A DNA stretch of 64,000 bases, taken from Lutispora thermophila DSM 19022 (GTDB lineage: Bacteria > Bacillota > Clostridia > Lutisporales > Lutisporaceae). This document shows positions 62,192 to 64,000 of this stretch, one piece after another; position 1 is the first letter of the stretch; each line of letters starts with the position of its first letter. The notes beneath the pieces were generated by a model that saw nothing but the letters and a program-made list of their open reading frames with translations, searched no databases and had not been told where the DNA came from. The stretch spans positions 124,001-188,000 of the forward strand of contig NZ_FQZS01000005.1 of NCBI RefSeq assembly GCF_900142105.1. The letters are read 5' to 3'. Both the position numbers and the translations under genes were made by a program.

Positions 62192-63946
62192 CTATAAGCT
62201 TAACTCGATAAACTCATCGAGATCAAAGGATACAGCTCTTTTTTCTTCATCACTCTTAGGGTTTTTTATAAGCAAGACTATGTACCTGCCTTCTTTTAAG
62301 TCACCTAACACATCAATATCGAATATCTCAAACTTAAGATATTTAAGTTTTTGTCTTATATCCATATTTTTTAGTTCAGGGATAAATCTATCAATATTAA
62401 AATCCTTTTTTAAGAAGCTGCTAACTGTATTTTTGATCTGAGAATGATCATATCTTTTTATGAAGCTTGGCATATTGCCTTCCAAGGAACTGAAGAAATC
62501 GTATTTTAAAAGCTCATTGAACATAGTAGTTATTCCTATGTTGTTTTTTACAAAGAAGTATAGCATTTCATAATGTTCAGATATTTTCAGGGATTTGTCA
62601 TAAGCATTTTTCTTGTAATAAAAGGTTCCTAATTCTTTAAAGAACTTAAATGGATTACTAAAGTAGTAGTCTATAAGATAGGACAGACTTTTGTTAAACC
62701 TGCCTGAATTGCTGAAAATCTCTACAAGCTCTTCAATCATCTTCAAATCCAAAATATCCTTATAACTTAACCACTTTGTTGACAGCACTTCATAGGGAGG
62801 ATGGTCATTATATTGGATTCCGTGTTTGTCAGCATCCATCCTGAGTCCAGAACCTCTTAAAAGTTTAAGAAATCCTAGTTGAAGCATTTGAGGTTTTAAT
62901 GAAAAAACATTATTGAAAGATTTTTCAAAGCTTTTAATATCTTCAAAGGGAAGGCCTGCTATTAGATCAAGATGTATATGGCAATTTTCTAAAGCAATAA
63001 GTGCTGATATTTTTTCCTTTATTTCATCAAATCTTTCATATCTTCTTATGGCCTCTAAAGTATCATTATTGGTAGATTGGATTCCTATTTCAAACTGGAA
63101 TATTCCCTTGGGTGCTTTTTTTACTGTATATAAGAAATCAGAATCAATGAGTTTTGGAGATATTTCAAAGTGAAAATTTGTATGACCCTTTTTTGAAAGT
63201 ATGTATTCCATTATTTCTATACTTCTTTTTTTGTTGCAGTTGAAAGTTCTATCAACAAGCTTTACCTGTTTTACCTTATTAGAGATGAAAAGATCAATAT
63301 CTCTAAATACCCTTTCCAGAGAAAAGTATCTTACACCGGTTTCCAATGATGACATACAGTATTGGCATTTAAAAGGACAACCTCTTGAAGTTTCATAATA
63401 TATTATCTTATGCTCCAAATCTGCGAAATCGTTATAAGGAAATGGTATTTCATCAAGGTCGGATATAGGACTCCTGGAGTTATTTACTTGTATTATTCCA
63501 TTTGAATTAAAGGCCAAACCTTCAAGATGATCAATATTTTTATCACCTTTTATAAAGCTATTGGCAAATTGGAAAAAGGTTTCTTCACCTTCTCCAAATA
63601 TAATGAAATTTATCCATGGATTTTCTTTCATAGTGTATTCAATATCATAAGAGACTTCAGGGCCACCTAACACTATTTTAGAATGAGGCATTATTTTTTT
63701 CAAACTGGCTCCAAGCTTCATGATAAGTTCCCTGTTCCAAATATAACATGAAAATGCCAATATGTTGCTATTAGTTTGATATATTTTTCTTATTATGTTA
63801 TCAAAGCTGTCATTTATACTGAATTCTAAAATGTCGGCTTTTATACCCTTTTTATGTAGGTAACTTTTTAAATATCTTACTGCTAGATTAGAGTGGATGA
63901 ACTTAGAGTTAATAGCTATTAGAGAGATTTTTACAGTATTATTCAT
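62192..63946 (-). CDS. B12-binding domain radical SAM protein with DUF4080
   Basis: A 584-residue protein of the B12-binding radical SAM class. The N-terminal cobalamin-binding fold (ISLIAINSKFIHSNLAVRYL; KIVLGGPEVSY) precedes a radical SAM core with GCPFKCQYCMSS (CxxxCxxC) near residue 194. The C-terminal third is the DUF4080 domain (ILDLKMIEELVEIFSNSGRF, YYFSNPFKFFKEL). Such proteins methylate unactivated carbons or carry out other radical chemistry; substrate unknown. ATG 63946, four bases after GGAGGAA, is preferred to 63949. Confidence 0.9.
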   Translation of the reverse strand: MNNTVKISLIAINSKFIHSNLAVRYLKSYLHKKGIKADILEFSINDSFDNIIRKIYQTNSNILAFSCYIWNRELIMKLGASLKKIMPHSKIVLGGPEVSYDIEYTMKENPWINFIIFGEGEETFFQFANSFIKGDKNIDHLEGLAFNSNGIIQVNNSRSPISDLDEIPFPYNDFADLEHKIIYYETSRGCPFKCQYCMSSLETGVRYFSLERVFRDIDLFISNKVKQVKLVDRTFNCNKKRSIEIMEYILSKKGHTNFHFEISPKLIDSDFLYTVKKAPKGIFQFEIGIQSTNNDTLEAIRRYERFDEIKEKISALIALENCHIHLDLIAGLPFEDIKSFEKSFNNVFSLKPQMLQLGFLKLLRGSGLRMDADKHGIQYNDHPPYEVLSTKWLSYKDILDLKMIEELVEIFSNSGRFNKSLSYLIDYYFSNPFKFFKELGTFYYKKNAYDKSLKISEHYEMLYFFVKNNIGITTMFNELLKYDFFSSLEGNMPSFIKRYDHSQIKNTVSSFLKKDFNIDRFIPELKNMDIRQKLKYLKFEIFDIDVLGDLKEGRYIVLLIKNPKSDEEKRAVSFDLDEFIELSL

Positions 63947-64000
63947 CATGTTCCTCCATTAATGTTTTGTTCAGTATTAATTATAGCAATAACTGCAAAT

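Overview
The window comes from a low-GC, endospore-forming Firmicute, most likely a member of the Clostridia. The evidence is the strong A+T bias, AGGAGG-type ribosome binding sites with frequent TTG and GTG starts, and the sporulation genes (alpha/beta SASP, GerW/YtfJ-type protein, SpoVB-like flippase). The SigI/RsgI pair, a CtsR-type heat-shock operator and DUF421/DUF4363-type proteins also fit. The genus cannot be fixed from this sequence.

Two thirds of the window reads as two stable blocks. Positions 1-31,200 hold a DUF1538/P-II pair, an ornithine cyclodeaminase homologue, an RsuA-type pseudouridine synthase and envelope genes (O-antigen ligase-like, SpoVB-like, a three-SLH-domain surface protein). 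SigI/RsgI is divergent from the surface protein. Then come an M42 peptidase, a hot-dog thioesterase, an S24 repressor, a cyclic-di-AMP riboswitch in front of a GNAT acetyltransferase, a SASP gene, clpB with a CtsR box, a cupin protein, three RluA-family synthases, an NhaC antiporter, DUF421/DUF4363, a CBS protein, and an ECF sigma/anti-sigma/DUF2953/YtfJ operon. A dead three-gene ABC exporter (21.0-23.6 kb) and an IS982 remnant interrupt this block. Positions 56,100-64,000 hold an alkylation-repair operon (Fe-S protein, adaA, ogt, alkA), an M29 aminopeptidase, a zinc-dependent phospholipase C homologue and a B12-binding radical SAM protein.

Between them, from the tRNA-Val gene at 31,481 to about 55,900, lies a 24-kb accessory island. 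It carries mostly small single genes of the resistance or small-molecule-modification kind: three acetyltransferases or kinases of GNAT and APH type, two methyltransferases, HxlR, Nudix, P-loop kinase, histidine phosphatase, and a guanidinium exporter under a guanidine-I riboswitch. These are mixed with many broken genes and with relics of IS256, IS3 and a two-repeat CRISPR array. The 3' end of the tRNA-Val gene with its terminator hairpin recurs in decaying form at four further points across the island. Two of those copies (near 32.45 kb and 55.84 kb) bound its first cargo gene and its right end. This suggests stepwise growth at the tRNA locus.

The most notable observations are the repeated tRNA-Val flank, a decayed UviA/UviB-like sigma-holin module beside a signal-less amidase (38.1-39.4 kb), the c-di-AMP riboswitch controlling a lone acetyltransferase, the orphan CRISPR relic, and a two-gene unit pairing a B3/4 tRNA-editing domain with a TYW1-like radical SAM protein. 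Several accessory genes are broken by single-base changes in homopolymer runs, so decay, phase variation and sequencing error must be separated before the pseudogene calls are final.
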